Positions 11,051-19,797 of a stretch of 64,000 nucleotides of DNA are shown here, piece by piece. Position 1 is the first letter of the stretch, and each line of letters begins with the position of its first letter. Under the pieces are notes generated by a model. The model did no database searches and had not been told where the DNA came from. It worked only from the letters and a program-made list of their open reading frames with translations. Source of the stretch: Algoriphagus iocasae (GTDB lineage Bacteria > Bacteroidota > Bacteroidia > Cytophagales > Cyclobacteriaceae); NCBI RefSeq assembly GCF_014206875.1, contig NZ_JACIJO010000001.1, positions 620,001 through 684,000 of the forward strand. The letters are read 5' to 3'. The position numbers were made by a program, and so were the translations under genes.

Positions 11051-11506
11051 TTATTCTTTTTTTGCAGGAAAACTGTGAAGGTTTTTGATCCTCCAACCTT
11101 CCTGAGTTTTCACGGCCACCACACTTTCAATCCAATGAATTTCCCTGACGACTTCTCCATTCATAGAAATAGTCGCGAAATTATGATATACAGAATAGCC
11201 CATATTTCCATCCACTTGGGTTTCAATAAAGTCAAATTTATTGACCCTACTTCCTGAGTTTCGGCTTTTGGCATTTTCCAGAATCCCTCTGATTATTTCT
11301 ATGTCCCAGATCTCTCCATTTTCCAGGATTTTGATATCCGGCGTATAGTAGTTCTCTATTTTATCAAGATCATATGTCGAAAAAAGTACATCAAAAGATT
11401 CCTGAATGAGGTTTTGGATTTGTTCTTCATCTGATAATCCATTTTGCTGCGCAAAGCCGGAGTAAGAAGCAAAAATGAAAATCAGAAGGATGGACAGCTT
11501 TTTCAT
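11051..11506 (-). CDS. NTF2-like (SnoaL/DUF4440-type) exported protein
   Basis: Begins at ATG 11506, giving a clean signal peptide (MKKLSILLIFIFASYSGFAQ). An in-frame Met further upstream (11566) lies inside a transcription terminator and is rejected. The mature part (about 130 aa) looks like an NTF2-like cone: a helical start (EEQIQNLIQESFDVLF) then a strand-rich half ending W-R-I-K-N-L-H-S-F. The family is diverse and no catalytic role can be assigned. It is the first gene of the 8641-11506 run. Confidence 0.7.
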   Translation of the reverse strand: MKKLSILLIFIFASYSGFAQQNGLSDEEQIQNLIQESFDVLFSTYDLDKIENYYTPDIKILENGEIWDIEIIRGILENAKSRNSGSRVNKFDFIETQVDGNMGYSVYHNFATISMNGEVVREIHWIESVVAVKTQEGWRIKNLHSFPAKKE

Positions 11507-11529
11507 GAACGAAATGAATTGTTGGGATT

Positions 11530-11570
11530 GAAGATAAAAAAATGCTGCTCCTTTTGAGAACAGCATTTTA
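11530..11570 (-). terminator. Rho-independent terminator of the sulfatase operon
   Basis: On the minus strand AAAATGCTG (11569-11561) pairs with CAGCATTTT (11547-11539), and the stem is followed by a T run. It lies 20-60 bp past the stop of the M81 peptidase gene and separates the 18923-11593 operon from the next unit. Confidence 0.8.
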
Positions 11571-11592
11571 AATAAATTATTGGGATTCTATT

Positions 11593-13152
11593 TCAGTTGG
11601 TGTCGGAAGCAGGAATAAATCGCGTACTCAAATCAGGAGTTTCCATGTCTTTGTCCAATGGAAACATCGGTCTATTGATCCGTTTGTAACCTAATCTTTC
11701 CAAATCCTGATCTACACCGCCCGGAGTCAAAGCCATCACCCAATCTCCTCTCATGTCGTACAGCTCAGGTACCAAATATCCGATTTTCACAACCACTATA
11801 TCTGCTTCTCTTGGCTTCAGTCCCAAATCGGTAAAATCATTTTCATTGTGATAAGGTTTTCGTTTTTTTGTCACGATTACATGCATAGAACCGATTTTTA
11901 CCACGACTTCTACTTCAGCTGCTCCATCACCTTCTTTAATTGCTTCTACGGTGCCATTAAGGAATACTGGCGGAGCAAATCGATCATCCACAGCAGCTCC
12001 AGCAGTTCCTTCTACCGTACCTCCGATTCCAGCCTCCATCGCTTTTGCGACAAATTCAGGACCCGGGATAGATGCATAAATCAAAGTCGGGCCATTTTCA
12101 GATTTGAACTCAGGTCTTTTCAGGAGTTCTGTAATTGTCCAAGTGACATCTCCGGCACCACCGGCTGTAGGGTTATCACCCATATCAGAGATCATATAAG
12201 GCTTTTTATCACTTGCCAATGCCATTTTTAAACTTTCATTCAAAGTTGCGACAGGTGCCACAAACTCAAATTCATTCCTTACATCCCAAAAGCTTTTGGC
12301 TAAATATTCAGCAGATTCAGAAACTGCTTTTTCATCATCTCCGGTTACCATCACCACCGCGTGATTTCTAGGTTCGTCTGCCCAGGCATAGCCAATCCAG
12401 ATGGCCGCATCGATTACTCCAGGCTTTTCAGTTTGGCTAGGGATTTTAGCATAAAGACTTTTTCCCGGATCAATTCTCGTACTGGTTTTTTCTCCAGGAA
12501 GAAGAATCGGAACAGGAATCCAAGCTTTGTAAGCTGGTTTACCCTTACCGCTTTCCAATCTATCCAGCATGTTTTCTACTGCCCGTTGTTTTGACTCCAA
12601 GGCATCTTCATGTGGAGCCATTCTATAGCAGGTGATCAAATCTGTGTTTTCAGCAAGTCTTTTGGAAACATTCCCATGCAAATCCATGGAAGTTGAAATC
12701 AATGTTTCTGTTCCAACTACCTCACGGACTTTGGTGATAAAATCACCTTCTGGATCATCCAAACCAACCACGCTCATGGCTCCATGGATATCGAAAAATA
12801 GACCATCATAAGGAAGATTTTCTTTCAACATTTCAAGAGTGACACCGACCAGGGAATCATAAGCTTCCCGGGTGACAATTCCGCCAGGAATCGCATGACC
12901 TCTTAAGGTCGGAAACCATTCTGCTCTTCCTCGGTCTACTGAACCTGAATCCAAAAACGGGTAATAAGAGAAAATCTCATTGCCTGTTCTAGTTCGGAAA
13001 GCTGCAGCATCACTTTGCGCAGGGGAGAAGGTACTGGATTCTATAGCAAGACCAGCAATGGCAATTCTAGGGAGATCCTTTTCCGCTTTCTCAGGGCTGC
13101 TGCATCCAAAAGCAAGAAGAATTGCAAGAAAACCAAAAATTGAAATTCTCAT
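11593..13152 (-). CDS. M81 family metallopeptidase, lipoprotein (MlrC-like)
   Basis: A lipoprotein signal (lipobox AFGC) is followed by the M81/MlrC two-domain architecture: SSTFSP, then DGLFFDIHGAMS, SMDLHGNV and YRMAPHEDA (likely metal ligands), and later DMGDNPTAGGAGD. The prototype MlrC is linked to microcystin breakdown, but most family members have no known substrate. At 519 aa it is of normal length. It is the last gene of the sulfatase operon, so a role on a small amide or modified-sugar product is possible; that is inference. Confidence 0.85.
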   Translation of the reverse strand: MRISIFGFLAILLAFGCSSPEKAEKDLPRIAIAGLAIESSTFSPAQSDAAAFRTRTGNEIFSYYPFLDSGSVDRGRAEWFPTLRGHAIPGGIVTREAYDSLVGVTLEMLKENLPYDGLFFDIHGAMSVVGLDDPEGDFITKVREVVGTETLISTSMDLHGNVSKRLAENTDLITCYRMAPHEDALESKQRAVENMLDRLESGKGKPAYKAWIPVPILLPGEKTSTRIDPGKSLYAKIPSQTEKPGVIDAAIWIGYAWADEPRNHAVVMVTGDDEKAVSESAEYLAKSFWDVRNEFEFVAPVATLNESLKMALASDKKPYMISDMGDNPTAGGAGDVTWTITELLKRPEFKSENGPTLIYASIPGPEFVAKAMEAGIGGTVEGTAGAAVDDRFAPPVFLNGTVEAIKEGDGAAEVEVVVKIGSMHVIVTKKRKPYHNENDFTDLGLKPREADIVVVKIGYLVPELYDMRGDWVMALTPGGVDQDLERLGYKRINRPMFPLDKDMETPDLSTRFIPASDTN

Positions 13153-13228
13153 GTAAATGTGGGTTGGGGTTTTAGACGTGTTGTAAGAAACAGATCATTT
13201 GGGCTATACAAGTATGGGGTATTTTTCC

Positions 13229-14143
13229 TTATTTCTTAAATATTCCTTTGGGAGTTTTACCAATGGCAGAAGGCTGGAGTTCTTTTACTCCGAAAATATC
13301 GGCTATGACCTTGGCAGTATTTGCATTGCTATTTGGAGTCTTAAAATTTTGTTCCTTATTGATATTAGGCCCTGTGATTGCCCATGGAACTTCCATTTCA
13401 CCAATGCTTAAACCACCATGACCATTTTCTTTTCCTCCATGATCTGTGATCAGCAAGAAATTGGTGTCTTTGAAAAGCCCATCTGATTTCATCTTTTTGA
13501 TTAAATCTCCAATGGCTTTATCAGCAGCTTCAATTGCTTTGATGTAATCTTTAGACATCCAACCTTTGTTATGACCGGCATGGTCGACATGAACTGTATA
13601 TAGAAAGATCAAAGAGGGGACATCTTGATGGGCTTTGGAAAACTGAAATGCCTTTTCATAGTTTTCTGAATACTGATCATCCGCTTCAAAATTTACCTCA
13701 TCTAAATATTTCTGATTGAAGGAGTTGATTAAATTCCCCCAGTTATAATAAAATGCGGTCTTAGTTTCCGGAGTTTGATCTTTGAGAATTTTAAAGATGG
13801 ATGGATAATAACCTTCAGAATCCGTCTCAATTGGGGTCAATTCATGTTCCGTTAATGTCCACCCATTCGATGTCACCCCATGTTGCTCAGGCCCACCGGA
13901 GGTTAAGTGACTTGTCCAATTTGGCAAGGTCACTGATGGCATGACTGATCGGGTATTGAGGGATAAAATCCCATCTGAAAACAATTTATCAATGTTGGGG
14001 GTAGAGGCTTGTTTAAGGCCTTCTACACTTAAACCATCGATGCCAAAAATAAGTACGTGTTTGGGAGATTTCGCTTTTGGCGAATAGCCACTGAAAAGCA
14101 TTAATATGATACTGAATACCAGTAAAGAAGAAGATTTTTTCAT
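13229..14143 (-). CDS. Alkaline-phosphatase-superfamily phosphodiesterase, exported
   Basis: Type I phosphodiesterase/nucleotide pyrophosphatase fold. ATG 14143 gives a signal peptide (MKKSSSLLVFSIILMLFSGY); the upstream in-frame start would overlap the preceding gene. Metal site residues are in FGIDGLS, the nucleophile Thr is in PSVTLPNW, and the second metal site is in VDHAGHNKGW and ITDHGGKENGHGG. The enzyme is expected to hydrolyse phosphate (or sulfate) esters in the periplasm. It sits between the mutarotase and the M81 peptidase in the operon. The exact substrate is unknown. Confidence 0.85.
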   Translation of the reverse strand: MKKSSSLLVFSIILMLFSGYSPKAKSPKHVLIFGIDGLSVEGLKQASTPNIDKLFSDGILSLNTRSVMPSVTLPNWTSHLTSGGPEQHGVTSNGWTLTEHELTPIETDSEGYYPSIFKILKDQTPETKTAFYYNWGNLINSFNQKYLDEVNFEADDQYSENYEKAFQFSKAHQDVPSLIFLYTVHVDHAGHNKGWMSKDYIKAIEAADKAIGDLIKKMKSDGLFKDTNFLLITDHGGKENGHGGLSIGEMEVPWAITGPNINKEQNFKTPNSNANTAKVIADIFGVKELQPSAIGKTPKGIFKK

Positions 14144-14154
14144 TTTAAAAGATT

Positions 14155-14496
14155 TTATTCGCCTGACTTGAAAATTCGATCCATCAAGACCCATTTTTCA
14201 CCAGGTTTTGCCCAAGGAATCGGCTGCTGGTATTTCCACATAAGGTTTTCCCATTTTTGAATGATGGGATTTTCAGCATCCATTTTCGCTTTTTCTTCGA
14301 AAGTAAAGTCGTCCACAGTTTCCAAAATCATAAACATCCTGTTTCCGGTTCTGAAGATTTCTATGTTGGTTACTCCACAATCAATGTCATGCTGGGTTAC
14401 CTCTGGCCAAGCAGCCCCTGCCGCATGATATTGTTCGTATTCTTTGATGGATTCTGGATCGTCAATTAAATCCAATGTGAGGCAAAATCGCTTCAT
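14155..14496 (-). CDS. L-rhamnose/L-fucose mutarotase family protein
   Basis: A 113-aa ferredoxin-like-fold protein of the DUF718/RhaM family, which interconverts the anomers of L-rhamnose and related 6-deoxy-L-sugars. Visible landmarks are the N-terminal KRFCLTLDL, the YEQYHAAGAAWPEV segment with the conserved His, and EIFRTGNRMFMILE. It lies 11 bp from both neighbours in the operon. Next to a sugar dehydrogenase, this suggests supply of the anomer that the dehydrogenase uses. Confidence 0.88.
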   Translation of the reverse strand: MKRFCLTLDLIDDPESIKEYEQYHAAGAAWPEVTQHDIDCGVTNIEIFRTGNRMFMILETVDDFTFEEKAKMDAENPIIQKWENLMWKYQQPIPWAKPGEKWVLMDRIFKSGE

Positions 14497-14507
14497 GTCG
14501 GTTGGGT

Positions 14508-15323
14508 TTATCGAAAGTATTTTTTGAAAGATTGAATCGTTTGTAAAGCCGCTTCATCGGAACTAGGTTCGGGAAATGCTTCTGCAGAAATATACCCTGA
14601 GTAGTTGATCGATTGGATTGCTCGAGCTACAGATTCCATTTCTGTATGACCCAAACCGATTGCTTTTCTATTACTATCAGCAAAATGAATGTGGTTAATA
14701 TGTGAGGAAGCATCAGTAATGCTTTGTGCCAAATCTGCTTCCTCAATATTCATATGGAACAAATCTGCTAGGAGTTTCACATTCTTGGTTTTCAAAGATT
14801 CCAAAAATTTCACACCTGCATTCAGGGTATTGAATAAATTGGTTTCGTAGCGATTGAGAGGTTCGTAAATCAAGAACGTTCCCGCCTTCTCAGCTTTTTC
14901 TCCAAGAATTTCCAATGCCTCAGCAAGCCAGGAAAGTGTTTTTTCACGATCGTTTCCTGCCAAAACATTTCCTTGCATCGAACCTATGATCGCAGGAGCT
15001 CCAAATGTTGCTCCGAAAGAAATCATGTCAGAAATAAAGGAAATTGCCTTTTTTCTGATTTCCGGATCTGGATCCGTCAAGGTTAAACCATGAATTACTT
15101 TCCCTGCACCTGTTCCTAGGGCCACTAACTCTAATTTGTATTTAGCCAAAAGTCCTTTTAATTCCTCAATTCCGATTGTGTCAGATGCAGGAGTGAAAAG
15201 TTCGATCGCATCAAATCCCAAATCAGAAGCCTTTTTCATGGCCGACTCCAAGTCATTCCAATAGATCCAAGGGCCGTATTTGATTTGAGGTACTAATGCG
15301 ATGGTAGCGCAAGATTTTATCAT
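14508..15323 (-). CDS. Sugar phosphate isomerase/epimerase-type TIM barrel
   Basis: Xylose-isomerase-like TIM barrel. ATG 15323 is chosen because it leaves one base after the dehydrogenase stop; a Met 21 bp upstream would overlap that gene. Likely metal ligands are the Glu in IYEPLNRYE, the Asp in LLADLFHMN, the His in HIHFADSNR and the Glu in SAEAFPEP. Members interconvert keto- and aldo-sugars or epimerise them, but this superfamily cannot be assigned a substrate by sequence alone. Its place between mutarotase and dehydrogenase supports a role in the same sugar pathway. Confidence 0.85.
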   Translation of the reverse strand: MIKSCATIALVPQIKYGPWIYWNDLESAMKKASDLGFDAIELFTPASDTIGIEELKGLLAKYKLELVALGTGAGKVIHGLTLTDPDPEIRKKAISFISDMISFGATFGAPAIIGSMQGNVLAGNDREKTLSWLAEALEILGEKAEKAGTFLIYEPLNRYETNLFNTLNAGVKFLESLKTKNVKLLADLFHMNIEEADLAQSITDASSHINHIHFADSNRKAIGLGHTEMESVARAIQSINYSGYISAEAFPEPSSDEAALQTIQSFKKYFR

Positions 15324-15324
15324 T

Positions 15325-16347
15325 TTATTCTTGGTCAAAGTCAATCATTATTTTCGTGATTCCCACAGGGTTGGCATCCCATTCAATCATCGTTTGAGGA
15401 GCTTCGTCAATGGTGACTACCTTGCTGATAACGTCATCCACTGGGAATTTTCCAGACTCCAAATAGCTGATTACAGTAGGGAAGTCTCCTAAGCAATTTC
15501 TGGAACCTAAGATTTCTATTTCCTTTTGGACAAAAAGCGAGGTGTTGAAATCCACATCTTTTTTGGCGTAGCCGATGCAAACCACCCGACCTGTAAATGC
15601 AACTTCCTCGACTGCAGCTCTATAGGTAGCTGGACTTCCAACTGCCTCGATGATGACATCAGGGCCATCGTTATTAGAATACTTTTGAAGAGATTCGTGG
15701 AGGTTTTCTTTGCTTGGGTTGATGGTGTGAGCAACTCCGATTTTCTTTGCGATATCCAGCTTATTATCATCTAAATCAATGGCTATCACTTTAGCTCCCC
15801 TTTCCACAGCCGAAGCAATTGCTCCCAGTCCCACGATTCCGCATCCTAGTACAGCTACGATATCTTCCTCATCAATCCGACCTCTTTCAGCCGCGTGAAA
15901 ACCTACAGTCAGAGGCTCTGCCAAAGCCAACTCGCGAAGAGATAATTTGTGGGATGGGAAAGTATCCTGATAAGGAACAGAAATGTATCGGGTCATCGCT
16001 CCAGGTCGGCGAACCCCCATGGTTTTATTGGTTTTACAGGAGTTTGGTCTTCCTTTTCTACAGGCTTTACATGTCCCGCAATTTTGGTAGGGGTAAATCG
16101 TCACATTCGTGCCTACTTTAATGCTTGATGGCACTCCGGGACCTATTTCTTCGATTGTTCCGCCGACTTCATGTCCTAAAATATTTGGGTATTCCTGTAG
16201 GGGAAAAAGCCCTCTAAAGCTATTTAGATCTCCTCCGCAGAAGCCAACCATCCCCACACGAACCAAGACTTCTCCTGTTCCTACTTTTGGTTTTTCTACT
16301 TCCTGAACTTCTGTCTTTCCAACTTCTGTAATCACAAGTGCTTTCAT
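15325..16347 (-). CDS. Zinc-dependent sugar-alcohol/sugar-acid dehydrogenase (MDR)
   Basis: Medium-chain dehydrogenase/reductase oxidising a secondary alcohol with NAD(P). The catalytic zinc site is Cys in GFCGGD, the His-Glu pair in GHEVGG and Glu in LAEPLTV. A structural zinc is bound by four Cys in CGTCKACRKGRPNSC. The cofactor fold has VLGCGIVGLGAI and an acidic residue after strand 2 (IDLDD), which favours NAD. It is spaced one and 11 bases from its neighbours. In this context a polyol or hexonate (for example L-galactonate or L-fuconate type) is a reasonable but unproven substrate. Confidence 0.88.
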   Translation of the reverse strand: MKALVITEVGKTEVQEVEKPKVGTGEVLVRVGMVGFCGGDLNSFRGLFPLQEYPNILGHEVGGTIEEIGPGVPSSIKVGTNVTIYPYQNCGTCKACRKGRPNSCKTNKTMGVRRPGAMTRYISVPYQDTFPSHKLSLRELALAEPLTVGFHAAERGRIDEEDIVAVLGCGIVGLGAIASAVERGAKVIAIDLDDNKLDIAKKIGVAHTINPSKENLHESLQKYSNNDGPDVIIEAVGSPATYRAAVEEVAFTGRVVCIGYAKKDVDFNTSLFVQKEIEILGSRNCLGDFPTVISYLESGKFPVDDVISKVVTIDEAPQTMIEWDANPVGITKIMIDFDQE

Positions 16348-16358
16348 CGTACTAGGTT

Positions 16359-17291
16359 TTATAGGTTATTTTCTGGCTTGCCTTCAAACCACATTTTGTT
16401 TTTCACAGGTGCCAATAGTGTCAATATTTTATCAAGCAATTCCTGAGGGATTTCAAAGTCCACAGCTTTCACATTCTGCTTGATAATTTCCAGATTATTC
16501 ATTCCCACGATCGTCGTAGCGATATCAGGATGATCCATAGCATATCGCAAAGCGACGTCACTCAAACTGACATTATATTCCTTGCAAAGTTGGAGCAAAA
16601 CGGGTTGCATCGCCTTGACTTCATCAGGAGACCTGTGCCATTCTGGAAGAGGTGCATCCGAAAGAATCCGCTGCATCAATGGTGCTGCATTCATCAGCCC
16701 AAAGCCTTTTTCTTTGGATAGTGGTACCAATTCATCATTGATCTCATCTTCGAGCAAATTGTAATGTGCCCAAGATAAAACCGTATCAATTTCAACTTCT
16801 CGGGCGATTTGAGCGAGATAGCGGACTGGTAACCCCGTGATACCGATGTATCGGGCTTTACCGGAAACTTTGATTTCCTGAATCGCAGGTATCGCTACAT
16901 CTATTATTTGTGCTTTGTCGACAAACTCGATGTCGTGCAACTGAAACAGATCCACATAATCAGTTTTTAGCCGGCCAAGTGATTCATCGATGCTTTTAAA
17001 AATTCGCTCTCTTGAGAAATCAAATTCCTGTAAATCATATCGCCCACATTTGGTAGCAAGGAAGATATCTTTTCTTTTTTCACCCAAAGCTTTCCCTAAT
17101 CGCTCTTCCGCCAATGTCAACCCATAAAATGGAGAAACATCAAAGAAATTGACGCCGTTGTCAATCGCAAAGTGAACTGTTTCGTCAGCATCTTTCTGGG
17201 TGCATTCGTCAAAAACATTTCCGAGAGGAGATGCTCCAAAACCAAGGATGGAGACATCCATATCCGTTTTTCCTAATCGGCGGTACTTCAT
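16359..17291 (-). CDS. Aldo/keto reductase, L-galactose/L-fucose dehydrogenase-like
   Basis: The sequence follows plant L-galactose dehydrogenase and bacterial L-fucose dehydrogenase closely in blocks I know: GFGASPLGNVF, DVSPFYGLTLAEERLGKAL, ATKCGRYDLQEFDFS, SIDESLGRLKTDYVDLFQLH and IEFVDKAQI. The tetrad Asp/Tyr/Lys/His is present. Such enzymes oxidise L-galactose or L-fucose at C1 to the lactone with NAD(P). It directly follows the sulfatase and precedes the zinc dehydrogenase, mutarotase and TIM barrel. L-fucose or L-galactose as substrate is inference from family and context. Confidence 0.88.
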   Translation of the reverse strand: MKYRRLGKTDMDVSILGFGASPLGNVFDECTQKDADETVHFAIDNGVNFFDVSPFYGLTLAEERLGKALGEKRKDIFLATKCGRYDLQEFDFSRERIFKSIDESLGRLKTDYVDLFQLHDIEFVDKAQIIDVAIPAIQEIKVSGKARYIGITGLPVRYLAQIAREVEIDTVLSWAHYNLLEDEINDELVPLSKEKGFGLMNAAPLMQRILSDAPLPEWHRSPDEVKAMQPVLLQLCKEYNVSLSDVALRYAMDHPDIATTIVGMNNLEIIKQNVKAVDFEIPQELLDKILTLLAPVKNKMWFEGKPENNL

Positions 17292-17330
17292 AGTATTTTG
17301 GGCTTGAAAAATAAAATTAAGACAGAATCC

Positions 17331-18923
17331 TCAGTCAATTGTCCTGCTTCCCCACCAATCTTTGTTTGGTTGAAAATCCTTTGACAACATAGCTTTACGC
17401 TGATTTTCCAATCTTTCGATCAATGTCGTTCTATAATTTGTCGCTACCATTGCGGCTGAATCAGGATTGTATAGCGGGTCAGGACTCGCATAATTCGCAT
17501 TGTTTTGCTTCAGCCAACTCATTAGCTCCTCAGATAAAGCTTTTGCGATTTCTGGGTTTTTATCGCTTAAATCCTGCTTTTCGCTAAGGTCTTCTTTGAG
17601 ATTGTAGAGTTCTTCATGATCATCTTCCCAGTAGTGAATTAACTTCCAATCACCTTTTCGAATCGTTGAATTCGGTTCGCCTCCCTGATTTCCATAATGC
17701 GGATAATGCCAAAAAAGAGCGCGTTCTTCCATGCTTTGACCTTCCAAAAGGGGCCGGATGCTTTTTCCGTCAATGCCCTGAGGAAGTTCTTTGGCTCCAA
17801 CAAAATCCAATAAAGTAGGGTAGAAGTCTACACCAGAAACAGGGGTATCATTTTTAGCTCCATTGCTGTCTAGCCAAGGAACATAGACCATATATGGAAT
17901 TCGTGTACCTCCTTCAAATTGATATCCTTTTCCTCCTCTTAGCGGTGCAAGATTCGTGGAGTAATTATCTCCGGATACCACGCCACCATTATCTGAAGTG
18001 AAAACGATGATGGTGTTTTCTGCAAGTCCGAGTTCCTCTAATTTTGAAATTACGGCACCGACCGCTTCATCCATTTGCTCTATCAAACCCGCATAGACAG
18101 GATTGTCCTGATGTTTTCTGGCAGGAAGAACCCGTTCCATTTCGAAGCCAATACTGTCGATTCCCATCGTCTCCGCTTTGTCGCGATACCTTGCCCATTT
18201 CTCTTTAGAGGTCTGAATGGGCGCGTGAACAGCATAAAATGAAAGGTAAGCGAGAAACTTTTCCTGTTGATTCTCCTCAATAAATTGGTTGGTTTCCTTT
18301 GCCAATTTCATGGACAAACTCATCCCCTTTTCATCTGGATAATCTTCCATAAATGGATTTTCGAAAGGGGAGAAGTAACCGCCTGAATAGGGGCCTCCGA
18401 CATGGTATCCACCTTTGTTGATGTCAAATCCATGGTCTGTAGGAAGGGAATGCTCCTCTGCAGATCCTAAATGCCATTTTCCTGCGAAAAAAGTCTTGTA
18501 ACCCACTTCTTTCAAAGCTTCTGGAAGGGTTTTCATTTCCTTCGAAAGCTGATGTTCATATTCAGCAGGTAATAATTTTGAATAACGATTATAGCTCCTC
18601 CAAGCTTCTCCTGCTGGTGCTCCGATCCAATCGGTGATGCCATGAGCGGCGGTAAACTTTCCTGTCATCAAACTAGCTCTGGATGGACTACAAACGGCAG
18701 AGTTTGCATAGCCATTGGTAAAAATCATCCCCTTATTTGCCAGACGGTCCAAATTAGGAGTTTCATAATAATCACTTCCCATAAAACCCACATCGGTATA
18801 TCCCAAATCATCCACCAGAATAAACACAATGTTTGGATCAGTGGGTGCCTCAAGTTCGCTTTGACAGGAAAAAAAGAAAAAGCTGACAAACCATGCTAAA
18901 AAGAGCGTTATTAGGTTTTTCAT
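17331..18923 (-). CDS. Arylsulfatase-type sulfatase, lipoprotein
   Basis: Family S1 sulfatase that hydrolyses sulfate esters, probably of a carbohydrate. A signal with lipobox FFSC places it on the envelope. Metal ligands Asp38/Asp39 lie in ILVDDLGYTD. The formylglycine motif is CSPSRASLMTG with Cys78, the normal C-x-P-S-R; activation needs a formylglycine-generating enzyme not seen in this window. The 530-aa length and the C-terminal subdomain (RKGDWKLIHYWEDDHEELYN) are typical. It is the first gene of the seven-gene operon down to 11593. Confidence 0.93.
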   Translation of the reverse strand: MKNLITLFLAWFVSFFFFSCQSELEAPTDPNIVFILVDDLGYTDVGFMGSDYYETPNLDRLANKGMIFTNGYANSAVCSPSRASLMTGKFTAAHGITDWIGAPAGEAWRSYNRYSKLLPAEYEHQLSKEMKTLPEALKEVGYKTFFAGKWHLGSAEEHSLPTDHGFDINKGGYHVGGPYSGGYFSPFENPFMEDYPDEKGMSLSMKLAKETNQFIEENQQEKFLAYLSFYAVHAPIQTSKEKWARYRDKAETMGIDSIGFEMERVLPARKHQDNPVYAGLIEQMDEAVGAVISKLEELGLAENTIIVFTSDNGGVVSGDNYSTNLAPLRGGKGYQFEGGTRIPYMVYVPWLDSNGAKNDTPVSGVDFYPTLLDFVGAKELPQGIDGKSIRPLLEGQSMEERALFWHYPHYGNQGGEPNSTIRKGDWKLIHYWEDDHEELYNLKEDLSEKQDLSDKNPEIAKALSEELMSWLKQNNANYASPDPLYNPDSAAMVATNYRTTLIERLENQRKAMLSKDFQPNKDWWGSRTID

Positions 18924-19006
18924 GAAAAGAAATTAAGGGCTATTGTTATGGTTTTAAATTCTCCTCTAGTTAAAAGGAAAGGGCCGCAATGCGAAATCAT
19001 TTTTGA

Positions 19007-19744
19007 TTACCGGAGATTTTTCGGCTGATTCAGCATATACATTTTCATTTTGATCGGTTTGATAGGTTCGTCTTTTTCGCCTGTTTCCGTTTTGGCAATT
19101 TTGTCCAAGACTTCAAACCCGATTTCCAGTTCACCAAAAACAGTATAGCCTCCATCCAAATGGGGAGTGCCACCTATTGTCGTATAGAGGGTTTTTTGGG
19201 TTTCGTTTAAGGTTAATTCTCTTTCCTGGATATGATCTTCCAAAGCCGCTACAGAATAAGGGCTTCTCTGAACAATGTAAAATTGGGTGCTGCTGCTGGC
19301 TTTTTCAGGATTATTGGTTCTGGCTGCCGCCAAAGCTCCTCGTTTATGATAAATATCCTGATCGGTTCGGAATTCTGCAGGAATCAATTCTCCTTGATAA
19401 GGAGCAGTCTCTCCATTTTCTGTAGGTTTTGGTCGGCCACCCTGAATCATAAATTCATTGATGACACGATGGAATTCCAGACTGTCATAATATCCAGCTT
19501 TAACTTTTTCTATAAAGTTATCCCGATGAAGAGGTGTTTGATTATACAATTTCACCATCATATCTCCTTCGCTGGTAGCAATTAAAACATGGTAAAGACT
19601 GTCTTTTTTAGGGAGATAGGATTGAAACTCCTTGATTTTTGCCAGTTCAGCTGAGTTAAATTGAAGCGTACTTTTATTGCTTTGACATGCTGAAAAAGAA
19701 AGAATCAATACGAAAGAAAAAAGACGAAATAGAGGGTGTTTCAT
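19007..19744 (-). CDS. Cyclophilin-type peptidyl-prolyl isomerase, lipoprotein
   Basis: Lipoprotein signal with lipobox FSAC, then a linker and a cyclophilin domain from about residue 50. Recognisable blocks are HRVINEFMIQGG and AAARTNNPEKASSSTQFYIV; the usual active-site Arg is in FHRVI. It would catalyse proline isomerisation and aid protein folding in the periplasm. An insertion (LEDHIQERELTLNETQKTLY) before the GGTPHLDGGYTVFGE block is common in bacterial periplasmic types. It stands alone between the sulfatase operon and the molybdoenzyme. Confidence 0.93.
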   Translation of the reverse strand: MKHPLFRLFSFVLILSFSACQSNKSTLQFNSAELAKIKEFQSYLPKKDSLYHVLIATSEGDMMVKLYNQTPLHRDNFIEKVKAGYYDSLEFHRVINEFMIQGGRPKPTENGETAPYQGELIPAEFRTDQDIYHKRGALAAARTNNPEKASSSTQFYIVQRSPYSVAALEDHIQERELTLNETQKTLYTTIGGTPHLDGGYTVFGELEIGFEVLDKIAKTETGEKDEPIKPIKMKMYMLNQPKNLR

Positions 19745-19797
19745 TATTTAAAGTTGGTGGTATTGATGTTAAAGATCGGCAAAAATCGATGGATGAA

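Noticed and set aside
11506..11566. Upstream start for the NTF2-like protein
   Set aside because: The extra 20 residues are encoded by the sulfatase-operon terminator hairpin and would hide a clean signal peptide.
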